A stretch of 64,000 nucleotides of DNA, taken from NCBI RefSeq assembly GCF_003711515.1, contig NW_021167090.1:1040626-1104625 (forward strand), read 5' to 3'. The stretch is from Sodiomyces alkalinus F11. Taxonomy: Eukaryota > Ascomycota > Sordariomycetes > Glomerellales > Plectosphaerellaceae. A program made the translations under genes and the position numbers. Positions within the stretch are counted from its first letter, which is position 1. Every line of letters starts with the position of its first letter. Shown in pieces: positions 1-10,830 of this stretch. The notes beneath the pieces are model-generated. The model had not been told where the DNA came from. It saw only the letters and a program-made list of their open reading frames with translations, and ran no database searches.

Positions 1-410
1 GGGTTCGACAGTGGCGCATCCGTTGCGTGGATCATGTTGCGACTTTTCTTGACATTTGTTGTGCGACCGTTCGAACGGCGCGGTACTTGCGCTGGAAGGG
101 AAGGGCTCGAAAAAACTATTTCAGGCCGTGGCTGCCCCTCGTACTCCTCCCCCCGGTTCGTCGTGGCTGTATTGGTAGAACAAGAAGTCGTTCAAGTCGA
201 GCTGAGGCCAAGACGCGACGAGGGCATTTCTGAATCTTCACACAAGGCAAAACAAAGACACTCACACTCACACTCACACAGAATCTCGTCACTTGTCGTT
301 CGAGTTGTCCCTTCACCCCCTTATTCTCCCATCTACCCTTTCGCAGTCTTCTCTTCTCTCTTTTCTCTCGGCATACCCCGTCTTTTTTCAATCGTCGAAC
401 GGCCGCAATC

Positions 411-2082
411 ATGACGATAGGCTCGATCTCTTCCTCGGCAGATAGTCTGGTGACGGTGTCCATGGCGAGTGACGGCGTGAGGGTCATCACGTTCAACCGA
501 CCGGCCAAGCGCAATGCCTTCTCGCAGGAGCTCATCAACACGTTCCTGGAGGCGTTGTCGTCAGCATCAGCAGACAAGTCTGTGCGTGTCATCGTGGTGA
601 CGGGCAGTGGAGGTGTCTTCTCAGGTATGTGTTGTGTCACTGTGTGTGGTTTTAAAAAAAAGAGGCATTGTCTCGCCTCGTCCCCACGCCGGCTCGAAAG
701 GTCCACGGCACACACACACACACACAAGAATTGCAGCCTGCCAATGCGCAGATCATTGCAGCTGTGCCGCAGATCCTCGCAGCTGAGTTCGTTGGGTTAT
801 TTCCTCCTTTTTTTTTCTTTCACGGATCTGTCGACAATTGATTGACGCGGATCCATAGCGGGGGCCGACATTAGGGAAATATCCGTGCTCGACGGGGAAG
901 ATGCACGTCGATGTCTTTATCTCGAGGACCTTTGCGTCGGCATCCGCAACGTCCGCAAGCCACTCATTGCCGCGGTTGAGGGCATGGCTGTACGTTATTC
1001 TCTTCCCGAAGACCTTGACATCATGAACCGCAAAAATTGACAGGCCAAAAACAGCTAGGCGGAGGATTCGAGGTCGCGCTGATGGTGAGTAAGAAAGAAA
1101 CAATTCCCTCCTTTTTTTTTTTTTTTTACCGCCGCCTGTTCCGAGACATGAAGATGAGAAATTGGGAAAATGTGACGAAATGTCGATTTTTCAGGCGAAC
1201 AAGGGCTTTGAAGCCTCCCTTGACGACTACCTACCAATACTCTACCCTTGATTAAGGTGATGCCATGGTGGTTCTGGATGAAGTCAATCCAGGTCGGCTT
1301 CACTCGAGATGATGGAGGGAAGAGAAAGGAAGGGACGACTCACGAGCTCACTTGATGACCTTGGCGGGTTTCAGGAGTCTCAGGTCTGGGTACAAACAAG
1401 TGTACTACCTAGGTAGTGTACAAGATGTCAAGATGTATCGACCATGTGCAGATTCCTCATTGGACCCAAACCTCAGGAACCACCGGCAGTCAGCTGCAGT
1501 CGTTCTTTCCCCACACTCAGTGACCCACTTAGGTACCTACCTTACGTTGGTCCCAAGGTCCGGATACCTGCTGCTCCCAGCCCTCATACTCCGTACCTTA
1601 CTTCGGGCACCTTTATGGCCAGTGGGCGCGCTTATCACCGTCACTAACGTCACTATCGTCACTAACGTCACTATCGTCACTAACGTCACTAACGTCACTA
1701 TCGTCACTATCGTCACTATCACTTATCATGGCGGGAATCGCCCTTCTTGCAAGGCGGTCGATCACTTCTTCAAGGTGACCCCGTCTGAGAGAGACAAGCT
1801 GCAAGCGCAAGTCAAACCAGTGGGGATACCGGATACATGGATAAATCAGCTGATGGTCATTTTCTTATGCTTCTCCCTCTCCTGCCTTTTCACCTCAGCG
1901 GTGAAGAAGACACTATCCGCACACTAATGCAAAGATGTTCTTCAGTGCGACCTGATCTTCGCATCCGAGACCAGCCGATTCGGCCTTCCGGAGGTCACGA
2001 TCGGTCTCATCCCCGGTGCCGGCGGTACCCAACGGTTGACCAACGCCGTAGGGAAATACAAGGCAAGCTGAAACCCCCCCCC

Positions 2083-2119
<37 letters not shown>

Positions 2120-2746
2120 CCCGCCTCTCTCTTTTCCTCGAGGCTCTATAATGGCCTGATATATGTCTGAGACAAAAGCCCTTTTTGTTGACAACGAAAT
2201 GCCGTGACAGGCCATGGAGATGATCCTCCTCGGAACGCCCATCTCAGCCGCCGACGCCAGAGCCGCCGGTCTCGTAGCACAGATCTACGAACCCGGCACT
2301 GTCCTCGAAAATGCGGTCAGGACTGCAGCCAATATGGCGGCCCTGAGTCCCACAGCCCTATCTCTTGCCAAAGAGGCAGTCTGCAGATGTAAGCCGGCCC
2401 TCTTTAAGCCTTACTTACTCGTATTCCCACCCTTCCCCATTGTACTACCCCGTTGTCTCAAAACCCATATTCCAACCCAAGTCCAACCCCAAAATTCCAA
2501 AACCCGGGGGAAGAGAGAAAAGGAGAGAACAAAAAAAAAAAAAAAAAGGGAGAAACCAGAAATGCGTGCAGCAAAGCTAACCAACCGCCAACCGCCAACC
2601 GCTCAGCTGACGACCTCGGCCGGGATGACGACTTTGAGAGAAGCCTCTATTACTTTGCTTTTGGCACCCGGGACAAGAAGGAGGGTGTCGAGGCTTTTCT
2701 CCAGAAACGGGCCCCCCGCTGGGCTTTCAAGGGCGTGCAAAATTGA
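411..2746 (+). CDS. Enoyl-CoA hydratase (crotonase family)
   Basis: Predicted to hydrate trans-2-enoyl-CoA to L-3-hydroxyacyl-CoA in fatty-acid beta-oxidation. Exons read as 411-624, 859-989, 1055-1084, 1946-2062, 2211-2388 and 2607-2746, giving 269 residues in one frame. Crotonase landmarks are visible: FSAGADI (oxyanion hole), GGGFEVAL, and [17 protein letters not shown]. The two catalytic glutamates are E121 and E141, spaced 20 residues as in rat ECHS1 (E144/E164). The C-terminus (FATD/REG-type motif, then KGVQN) resembles mitochondrial ECHS1 rather than the isomerases. No clear mitochondrial presequence and no PTS1 tripeptide are seen, so its compartment is uncertain. Oddities: exon 3 is only 30 nt, intron 3 is 861 nt, and intron 4 appears to use a GC donor. 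The gene converges on SDA1 with about 400 bp between stop codons. Confidence 0.88.
709..726. repeat. (CA)n microsatellite in intron 1 of the enoyl-CoA hydratase gene
   Basis: A pure CA run of about nine units lies inside intron 1. It has no coding role and is likely length-polymorphic. Confidence 0.9.
1641..1721 (+). repeat. 9-bp minisatellite, nine units, inside intron 3
   Basis: Nine head-to-tail copies of a 9-mer alternate between TCACTAACG and TCACTATCG (order A,T,A,T,A,A,T,T, with a last copy ending in A). The array lies inside the oversized 861-nt third intron of the enoyl-CoA hydratase gene. TCACTAAC resembles a fungal branch-point sequence (CTAAC), so several units could act as lariat sites. 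Confidence 0.95.
2086..2114. repeat. (CT)n tract in intron 4
   Basis: A C-run followed by about 14 CT units occupies the 5' half of the GC-AG intron of the enoyl-CoA hydratase gene. Confidence 0.9.
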
Positions 2747-3153
2747 TTTTCCTTGCTCTCATCCGACGGGGGGTGTCTGTACCTGTGTGTGTGACATGTT
2801 TCCTCGGATGAATGTCGAGATTGGATCTGGACGATGGAGGGGCCGAATATATAAATATATAATTTTTTTCATTATTCTGTTATTAGTCTAACACTAGATG
2901 TCTGTCTGCCTTGTATCTGCATCTGCTACATCTGCTACATCTGCTACCTGAACCTCCTCTGCTCCTCTTCACCCTACAGAGTAGTTCCCAGACTACGCTA
3001 TCAAGCTCAAGAGTTGAGTCGATGTCCAAGGCATGAAAGACACCTATCAATAAAACGATTTTTACAAGGGGAAAAATAAAAGTAATCCATTCGTCTCTCC
3101 ATTCATATACGTAGATAATACTACACGCACCGTAGACCGGTCGACGGCCCCGA
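2747..3153. other. Convergent 3' intergenic region
   Basis: This 400-bp spacer lies between the stop codons of the enoyl-CoA hydratase and SDA1 genes. It is AT-rich around 2845-2890 (ATATAAATATATAA), consistent with polyadenylation signals for both genes. No reading frame of note is present. Confidence 0.6.
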
Positions 3154-5504
3154 CTACCCGTTATTCCCCCTCCTCCCACCACGCTTCGCCCTATCCAGAT
3201 GCCCCCGCAAAACGTTCCTCGTCTGCACCAAGCTCCGCTTCTGTTTCTGCTTGGCCTTGTTTAGCGTCATGAGGAAGTTCTTCTGCCTCGCCTTCTCCTT
3301 GTTGCTCGTGCTCTTCCCTTCGGCGGCATTCTTCGACCGGCGGATCGCCTGCGTGCTCTTGTGCTCGTTCCGGTCCGGCTTGTTCTCCTTCGCCATCGCC
3401 ACCCTCTCCTCCTTGGTCGTCTTGCGGAGCTTGGCCGGCGCCTCGATCTGCTCCGCCGTCAGCCCGTCCTCCGCGTGCCGCGCCAGCGCCTCCTCCAGCT
3501 TCCGCTGCGCCCGGTTCTTGCTGCCGCCCAGCGTCTGGCTCAGTCTCGCTTCCATGCGCAGCTCCTGAAGTTTCTGCAGGTCGGCCGGCGTGAGGATCGT
3601 CGTCGTCGCCAGCTTGGATATCCTCTGGATTTCGGCGTCTAGTTTTGCGTCCTCCTCGTCCTCGTCCTCGTCCTCACTATCATCCTCATCCTCTTTGCCG
3701 CCTTTCGTCTTTCGCTTCTTGGGTGCCGGCTTGCTCTCCTCTTCTTCCTCGTCTTCGGAGTGGCTGACGGCGATCCAACCACCAGAGTCGTCGCTGTCTA
3801 CCGACTCGACGTCCCAGTCGCTCGAGTTGAACCCGTCATCCTCCACTTCCTCGCCACCGCCCTCCTCCTTCTTCTCGCCGCCATCCTCGGGCAGACCCTT
3901 CTCAGCGCGCTTCAACTTCCGCTGCTCCTCCTTCCACTTCTCCAGCAGCTCCAAGCCCTCGATGCCGCCCGCCTCCTCCTCGCCAAACCTCCTCTGCTTG
4001 ACCTCGCCGGACCGGAGACCCATGGTGGCGTCCTTGCCCCTGTCCTTCTTCGCCAGCATCTCGGCCGCGACCTCGCGGTAGAGCGAGAGCAGGCCCTTGG
4101 CGGCCATCATGACGCCCTTGTCCTTGCTCTTGCGGTACTGCACCAGGTCCTGCAGCAGCGTGTCCTGCATGGCGAGCGGCTGGCGCGCGCAGATCTCGCG
4201 GATCGCGTTGAGCCCCGCCGCCGCCACCTCGGCCGCCGCCGCCTCCGACACGAACTCGTTGGCGATCTTCTGCACCAGCGGCTCCAGGCAGTCGGGCGGC
4301 ACCAGGTTGTGCGTGGCCTGCGCCAGCGACGCCAGCACCGACGTCACCGACTCCTGGCGCGGCGTCAGGTACTTGACGAACCACGAGTAGAGCGGCACCA
4401 CCGTCAGCTTGTGCAGGCCCACCAGCCGCGTGACGAGCTGCAGCACGAGCAGCTTGTTCTCCAGGTTCAGCCTGTTGGACCGCGACGTGTTCTGCAGGTG
4501 TTTCTGGAACAGCTGCTCGGCGAAGCCCTGCGGGTCGTGCAGCAGGTGGAAGGCCGAGAAGTTGAGCGGGTGCGGCTTGCTCTTCGCCCGTTCCTGCTTG
4601 TGGAGCTTGCCCACGGCCTTGCGGTACGCGTGCGCCTTCTTCTTGGATTTTTTGTTGATGCCCAGCTGGTGTTTCATCTTTTGCAGGTCGATGGCTTCGT
4701 CGTCGCTGCTCTCGTCCTCGAGCTCCTCCCTCTCCTTGTCCCCGCCCAGGAAGAACCGCGTCGCTCCGGCCACCACTTTCTCGTTGTCCGAAAGGCAGGC
4801 CTCTTTCATCACCTCGACCGTCTTGGCGTCGGTCCAGATCTGCCGTTTCCACAGCTCCCTCGTCAGCTTCACCGCCCATATCGCTTTGGGGGACGTCCGA
4901 TCGCCGGTGACGAGGTTGAAGAGGACGGTTTGGATGGTCCGGTTGAGCGGGTGGTTCGTGGACTTGGAGTTGGAGTTGCGCAGGTCGCCGACAATCTTTT
5001 GGAAGAGGAGCGCTCGGAGCGACTTGCTCGGGGACGAGACGAGAATAGGGAAGAGCGTCGTGAGCAGACGCGAGGAGTCGATGACATCTTTTCGCTTCAG
5101 GAGCACCAGACTACCGACCATCTTCTCGCGCAACTCCGGGTGAAGCACCTCGTGATGCTGAAGCAGGATGGCCTTGAGGTCGTCGGGGAAGGACTGGGCA
5201 TGTTCCCGGTAGCAGTCGGACACATGGGCGATCAGGTCGACGAGGTCGTGGAACGACTTGGTGTACTCGTGGGTCGCAGTAGCCGGGGACACCAGGAAGA
5301 CCTCGCGCTGGCTCTCGTATTGGCCCCATTGTTGGAGGAAGTTGTCTTCGTATGACTTGGGGTCGCGGCGGATCTTGTATTGTAGAGTCGCGCTGAGGTT
5401 GATCAAGTTAGCGAGTGTTGAGAGCGAAGGACAACAGGAAACGAGGAGACCACGTACAGGTCAATGTCGACCTTTTCGAGGGCGCCGACCTTTCTTTTGC
5501 CCAT
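3154..5504 (-). CDS. SDA1: SDA1 homologue, 60S ribosome biogenesis factor
   Basis: Nucleolar/nuclear protein needed for late pre-60S maturation and export; the yeast gene was first linked to actin and START. Two exons: 5504-5458 (47 nt, starting MGKRKVGALEKV) and 5392-3154, joined in frame through CT|C. The product is 761 residues, close to yeast Sda1 (767). Family features in order: N-terminal RDPxSYxxxFLQQW block; HEAT-like NUC130/3NT region with HPLNRTIQ; a central LHKQERAKSK/PHPLNFSAFHLLHDPQGFAEQLF block; long acidic D/E stretches (about residues 520-620); and a basic C-terminal tail (KQKQKRSLVQTRNVLRGHL). The methionine at 5406 would lack the first exon and lies in the intron, so the upstream start at 5504 is preferred. 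A 531-aa antisense frame across it is a codon-bias shadow. Confidence 0.93.
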
Positions 5505-6802
5505 TTTGTTGCCGTTGCCCAGGACCTGTCACCTGTTAAAACTCTTAGATAGGCGACTGACCGTGGAGCTGGAGGAGGGACGATTCCCATACTCGAACTT
5601 TCTTCGAAGGATTTTACCCAGCAAAAATCCTTATCGTGAAACAACTCCTTATCGTAGGTAATCTCAGCGGGGGTACGTACTCCGTATCCGTTACCTTAGG
5701 TTCTTCGTACTTCCTCCTCGGTAATTACCTACCTAGGTACCTTAAGGTGGGCAAGGGACTGATGACTAAGGTAATCTTTAAGAAGAGCCAACGGCCCGTG
5801 GCGTCAACCGCTCTCGAGTTGCAACAACCCAACCCGCCCGTGTCTATGTGTACGAAGTGTGCTCCATGGTATGCAAAGCAGCAAGAAGATTATGTTTTTT
5901 GGGACGAAAGGAAATCGAAGGTGGGGGACGAGTAAAGATTCTCTTTTACATCCTGGCTCTTCTACGGTCTACCTACGGTACCCTAGGCAATGTCTTGTGC
6001 CTACCTGCAGCCTACATACGCATTATCGCGCTTTCGAACCCGCATCTCAACAGTCGCTGCGCATTCAAGAAGACCCAACGCATTGCTTGAAACATCAAAT
6101 GGCCTGTACAAGAGGTCGTTGGGTGACGGAGGGATGAGATGTTTCAACGGTTCGGTTGGTGATGTGATCTTACAGTTTACTGCTCTTTGGCGGCTTGGCC
6201 TTCCCTTCTACAGTCGGTCATTGACCATGCTGTCTCACAGCCCGTCTTGAAGGTCATGTACACTCACAACAGGGATGGCGGGCGTTACCAATTGGCGGTC
6301 AAGCAGTGTGCTGGAATATTTAAACCTATGGATTTCTTTTCTTCAAGTACGCCCTTGGGATCCTGCTTCGTACTTCCAACGCCCTCAAAGGCACAGCCAA
6401 CAACCCGCCGCGGGAGCTCCCGTCCGTCTCCTCTTCCCATTCACCCCCGGGTGCCTAGGACTAGCTAATAGGTATAGGTACGGATATTTTGTGCGTGTAA
6501 ATTCAAAGCGCTGGGGGACAGCGGCAGAGCTCAGGCTGAGACATGGATCGGCACCTTTTTGTTCCACAGTTAACCAATTGGAGTAAATATTGCCATTGAG
6601 TGCTCATCCCCCATCTCACGGCTGTGTCCCGTGTTGCGGTGAAGAAACGCCGATGAGAAGAAAAGCATAAGAGGCAGTGTAAGCCCGAGTCAACCGCCGT
6701 CGCGTCGTTTCGTAACTCTGGTCTCGCAGTTCCGTCCCCTGTTTCTCTTCCCTTTTCAAATCTGGAAAGGCATACAACGTAGAAAGCTAGCCAACTAACA
6801 TC
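5505..6802. other. Divergent promoter region of SDA1 and the P450 gene
   Basis: About 1.3 kb without a supported gene. It carries a cluster of the dispersed palindromic motif (TTACCTACCTAGGTACCTTAAGG around 5726-5750) and a second TAGGTA patch near 6470. Short open frames here show no codon bias or recognisable protein similarity. Confidence 0.6.
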
Positions 6803-8200
6803 ATGTCGCACCCCATCCCCCAGCCTCCTGGCGTCCCCCTCTTAGGGAACGTCTTCGACATTGATACCAGCAACACCTGGGGCTCATTGAAGAAGCTGTC
6901 GGAAAAATACGGCGAAATCTTCCAGATCAAGGTGCTGGGTCATTCCATGGTCTTCGTAGCCGGCGCCGCGCTGGCCGAGGAGCTCTGCGACGAGAAGCGA
7001 TTCCGAAAGTACGTCGGCGGGCCCATAGTCGAGATCCGAGCCGCCGTCCACGACGCCCTCTTCACGGCCTTCGACCACGAAGAGTCATGGGGCATCGCCC
7101 ACCGCATCATCGCGCCCCGGCTCGCCCCCGAGTCCATCGCCGAACGCTTCTTCGACATGCGCGACACCGCCACAGAGCTCATCCAGCTGTGGAAGGGCCT
7201 CGGCACCACCAACACCATCCCCCTGGTCGACCAACTCAACAGGCTGAACCTCGAAGCCACCACCCTGGCGCTGTACGGGAAGAAGCTAGACTGCCTGGCG
7301 GGGCCGGAGCACCCCATGATCCAAGCCATGGAGGACTCCACCTCGGAGGCCATGAAACGTCCCGCCAGGCCGGCGCTCCTCAACTGGCTCGTCCACGGCA
7401 GCAAGTTCAAAAAGTCCATCCGCGCCATGCGGTCCTACGCCGCCGACATGGTGGCCCACCGCAAAGCGAACCCCGCCCTCCACGACCGCAACGACGTCCT
7501 CGCCGCCCTGATGGAAGGCACCGACCCGCAAACCGGCAACGCCCTCACCGACTCGCAAGTCCTCGACGAGATCGTCTCCATGCCCATCGGCAGCAGCACC
7601 GCCCCCTGCCTCATCGCCACCGCCATCTACTTCCTCCTCAAGAATCCAGACCTCATCGTCACCGCGCGCAAGGAGATCGACGCCGTCCTCGCCAACGCCA
7701 ACGGCGAAGGGGAGCTCACCTACGCCCACCTCGCGCAGCTCCCCTACATCGAAGCCATCCTCCGCGAATCCCTCCGCCTCTCCTTCGCCGCCCCGGGCTT
7801 CAACATCGAACCCATCCCCCGGCCCGCGGGGGACACGAGCCCCGTCCTCCTCGCCGGCGGGAAGTACCAGATCCCCCACAACCAGCCCATGATCATCGTC
7901 CTCGCCGGCGTGAACCGCGACCCGGCCGTCTTCGACGACCCGCTCGCCTTCCGCCCCGAGAGGATGCTGGGCGACGCCTACGAGAAGCTGCCGCTCGGCG
8001 TGCGGCGGTGGTACGGGAACGGGAAGAGGGAGTGCATCGGGAAGCACTACGCTTGGCTTTGGAACATCGTCGTCCTGACCAAGCTGATCCGGGAGGTGGA
8101 TTTCGAGATGGCCGATCCGAGCTATCAGCTTGACCAGGATGGATGGTTTAACCTGAGACCGGTGGATTTCTTTGTCAAGGTGAAGCCGAGGGCTGTCTAA
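6803..8200 (+). CDS. Cytochrome P450, CYP505/CYP102-like haem domain without reductase
   Basis: Single-exon 465-residue P450. The N-terminal half resembles the haem domain of bacterial P450-BM3 and fungal CYP505 (GEIFQIKVLGH, CDEKRFRK, ALFTAFDHEESWGIAHRI). Conserved sites: ExxR at E322-R325, FRPERM, and the haem-ligand loop YGNGKRECIGK with C411. It stops at the end of the haem domain: no FMN/FAD reductase follows, although CYP505 proteins are normally P450-reductase fusions. No N-terminal membrane anchor is visible. In the I helix the usual A/G-G-x-E/D-T-T becomes IGSSTA (residues 262-267), so the acid of the acid-alcohol pair is missing while the threonine remains (T266). It may use a separate reductase or perform chemistry not needing normal O2 activation. 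Substrate unknown. Confidence 0.85.
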   Translation: MSHPIPQPPGVPLLGNVFDIDTSNTWGSLKKLSEKYGEIFQIKVLGHSMVFVAGAALAEELCDEKRFRKYVGGPIVEIRAAVHDALFTAFDHEESWGIAHRIIAPRLAPESIAERFFDMRDTATELIQLWKGLGTTNTIPLVDQLNRLNLEATTLALYGKKLDCLAGPEHPMIQAMEDSTSEAMKRPARPALLNWLVHGSKFKKSIRAMRSYAADMVAHRKANPALHDRNDVLAALMEGTDPQTGNALTDSQVLDEIVSMPIGSSTAPCLIATAIYFLLKNPDLIVTARKEIDAVLANANGEGELTYAHLAQLPYIEAILRESLRLSFAAPGFNIEPIPRPAGDTSPVLLAGGKYQIPHNQPMIIVLAGVNRDPAVFDDPLAFRPERMLGDAYEKLPLGVRRWYGNGKRECIGKHYAWLWNIVVLTKLIREVDFEMADPSYQLDQDGWFNLRPVDFFVKVKPRAV

Positions 8201-8779
8201 TTAGAATACTTGTTTTTTTTTGTCTTCGTCTTTCTTCTTCTATTTTAACATATAATCCCCTTCGCACTGAGCACTCGCTCAGCACCTACGGCGCCGGACG
8301 GGGTAATGGTACTTACGCAAGTCGAGTCGATAACATTCATCTGTTTTGCCGGCAAATTGGACACGGGCACCGCCTCAAGGATTCTTTTTTTCTCAATTCC
8401 TCCCTCCGTGCTGTCTAGTACGTTCCGAACTCAACTACCTATCCACCGTCCTTCTTCGTCCACGCCTAAAGGTACAGTTAAAAAAAAAAAAAAAAAAAAG
8501 AAAAGAATTTACCAGATTCGTCAAGTCATGCCGGTTCCCATTCTTTGCAGTTTTGACACGTGCCATGCAGAGGCGAACATGCCCCTGGCACTCAAAAAGA
8601 AACGCCCAATCCACACCATAAACGCCGTACGAACGTGAAAACACAAAAGTTCCCCACGTCTGGAGGCCGGATGACTAAATTCAAGTACTGGAAAACGGGG
8701 GGGTTAAGCAGCAGTATGATGTGTGCTGAGTAGAAGACCAAAAATAGAGTGAGACGAGCCGGAAGAGGATCCCCTGTTT
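8201..8779. other. Convergent 3' region, P450 and bZIP genes
   Basis: Holds T-rich and A-rich runs (poly-T at 8213-8221, poly-A at 8480-8498) typical of 3' untranslated regions and termination signals of the two converging genes. No gene seen. Confidence 0.55.
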
Positions 8780-9394
8780 CTACAGACAGAGCTGCTCTAA
8801 CCTGGCGAGGACAGGTTCCAGGCTGGCACTAATGCGTTGCACCCGAGCCATGGCCACCGCTGCTTTCTCTTCTTCCTCTGATGCATCGACAAGCTCGTAC
8901 CGCGCGAGTATCTTCTCGGGCTCTATGCCGCCGAAGATGTCGACGTGGTTGAACCCGTCCGTGTCGAGCTCGACGGGGCACTCGGAAAGCGGACATGACG
9001 ATGAATGGTAGAGGGCAAACTCGGGATCGTTCTCAAACTCGTCGTCCAACGCCTCCTCCTGGGCTTCAGTCTGTTGTTGTTCAGCCACCTCGGGCGTGAA
9101 CATCTTGGACGGCAGTTCCGGTGGGGGCAGGTCGACTTTGTCGTCTTCCGACTCGAACGTCTCGCCGATGAAGTTGGAGGACTTGCCGGAGAGCATGCCG
9201 GCGTCGATAACGGCGGGCATTTCAGGCGTCTCGACGACAGCGAACACCTGAGGCTGCATAGCGAAGGCCTCGTTGGCGGCGTTAAAGAGGGGGAAATCCA
9301 TGTCATGCTCGGGGATCAAAGCCATGCCGATCTGGTGCTGTTGTTGTTGGACGCCATAGGGATTCGGGTCTTTGGGGGTTTGTGGCTGTTGTAG

Positions 9395-9432
<38 letters not shown>

Positions 9433-10830
9433 GCTCGGGCAGTCGCTCCGTCTTAACGGGAGGCTGGGCCTGCGAGGGCACGGGAGGATGCTGCTGATGC
9501 TGGAGTTGATGCGGTGGGAGGGGCGCCTGTGGGTTGCTGCTGAGCTGATCGAGGAAGGTGGAGAAGGAGGGTGACGTGAGGAGCATGCGGGTAAGGTCGG
9601 AAAGTCTCTTATTCTCTTCCAAAAGTGCCCGGTTTTGCACAAGCAAGTCGCCATTTTCGGAGATCCTGTTCGCGATTTCCGCCTCGAGCTGAGAAATGTA
9701 CTCTGGAAGAAAGGTGTCAGCATCTTAATTGTGCAGGGGAGGAATCAGGAGGGCGGGTTTTTTTTTCTTCTTCTTTCTTCTTTCTTTTCTCCCTTTTTTT
9801 TTCTTTTCTCTTTGGTTTTTTTCTTTTCTTCTTCTCTTCTTCTCTTCTTACCTTTTCGTCTTGATCGGAAAGCGCGGGCCGATACCTTGTTCCGAAGCTG
9901 GCGACGTTCTTTGCTGCTCAACTTCTTACCCTCTTCGCTTGCAAGCAGTCGCTCGTCCTCGTCCATCTCATCTTCGTCCTTCTTGGGTCGAGACACGTTG
10001 ATCACCGGCGTGGGACTGGCCGATTCGCCCATGGGCCGGGCACGCATCGAATTGAGGAGTTGGGTGATCTTCTGCTCGACAATGGGGTCGGTCGGCTGAG
10101 CGCTCTTGGTCCTGGATTTGGACTGCTGACGCTGGTGCTGCTGCTGGCCTTGGGAGTGCAGAATCTGCTGTTGTCGTCGCTGCTGCTGAGCCTGGGCCTG
10201 GGCTTTGCCGTTGGCGGCGGCGGCGGCGGCGGCCTGAGTATGCATTCCGGGCCAGAGCCTACCGACGTTGCTGGGCTGAGAGGGGACGACGGGTGATTCT
10301 TGGCCAGTGAGAGAGTTCGGGTTGATGGTGTCAAGGTCTGGGTAGAGGAAAGAGTCGGAAGGGGAGTCGAAGTCCATGTTGTCCACGTCCACCGGGTTTG
10401 ACGAGGCCTGCGAGGCATGCGAGGCAGCCGTGCCGGGGAGGGTATTGAAATCCAAGAGATTGGGGTCGGGGCTTAGGCCGTTCAGGAAATCGGCGCTGTA
10501 GCCGCCATGGTAGCCGGATACTTGCGCGTTGGCCTGGTTCACGGCGAGAGTGCTCGCTAAGGCTCCAGGGACAAAGCCGGTCTGTTGTTTATAGAGTCCG
10601 TACTGATGGCTGGGCCCGCTTAGCGTAGGTTGGGCGGTTGTGGTCGTCGCCGCGGAGGAGGGAACTGTTGGGGTCTGGACGGAGTTGATGGGCGGCATGT
10701 TGGGGAATGTTGTTTTGTTGGTCGTAACTGGCGAGAGAGATGGTGACTGATAAGAGGGGATATTGTCGTAGTCGCTGAGATCGAGGAGACCGTCGAGATG
10801 ATCGACGTTCTGGGGCTGAGTTGGCGTCAT
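8780..10830 (-). CDS. bZIP transcription factor
   Basis: Nuclear sequence-specific regulator, predicted 633 residues from exons 10830-9852 and 9702-8780. The intron falls exactly between the basic region and the zipper. Basic region at about residues 307-326: KERRQLRNKVSARAFRSRRK; zipper about 327-365 with heptad leucines (EYISQLEAEI...LLVQNRALLEENKRL). The invariant N and R are present, but the AA and S/C positions of NxxAAxx(S/C)R are SA and F. The F-R pair recalls Yap1/Pap1 factors. The N-terminal half is rich in P, S, T, Q and A; a polyglutamine run lies near residues 417-430; the C-terminus is acidic. Start chosen at MTPTQPQNVDHLDG; the frame stays open upstream to 11298, but that part looks like leader sequence. 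Targets are unknown. Confidence 0.85.
9393..9433 (-). repeat. CAA/CAG repeat encoding polyglutamine
   Basis: A TTG run on the + strand (CAA on the coding strand) of about 13 units encodes the glutamine tract of the bZIP factor. It is probably length-variable between strains. Confidence 0.9.

Noticed and set aside
1352..1927. 191-residue open frame inside the third intron of the enoyl-CoA hydratase gene, with NVTIVT repeats
   Set aside because: The repeats come from the 9-bp minisatellite. The frame has no family similarity and lies wholly between two in-phase exons of a recognised gene.
3760..5355. 531-residue open frame antisense to SDA1
   Set aside because: Strong GC3 bias in the real gene removes antisense stops. 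The translation is L/R/V-rich with no domains, while the opposite strand is a full Sda1.
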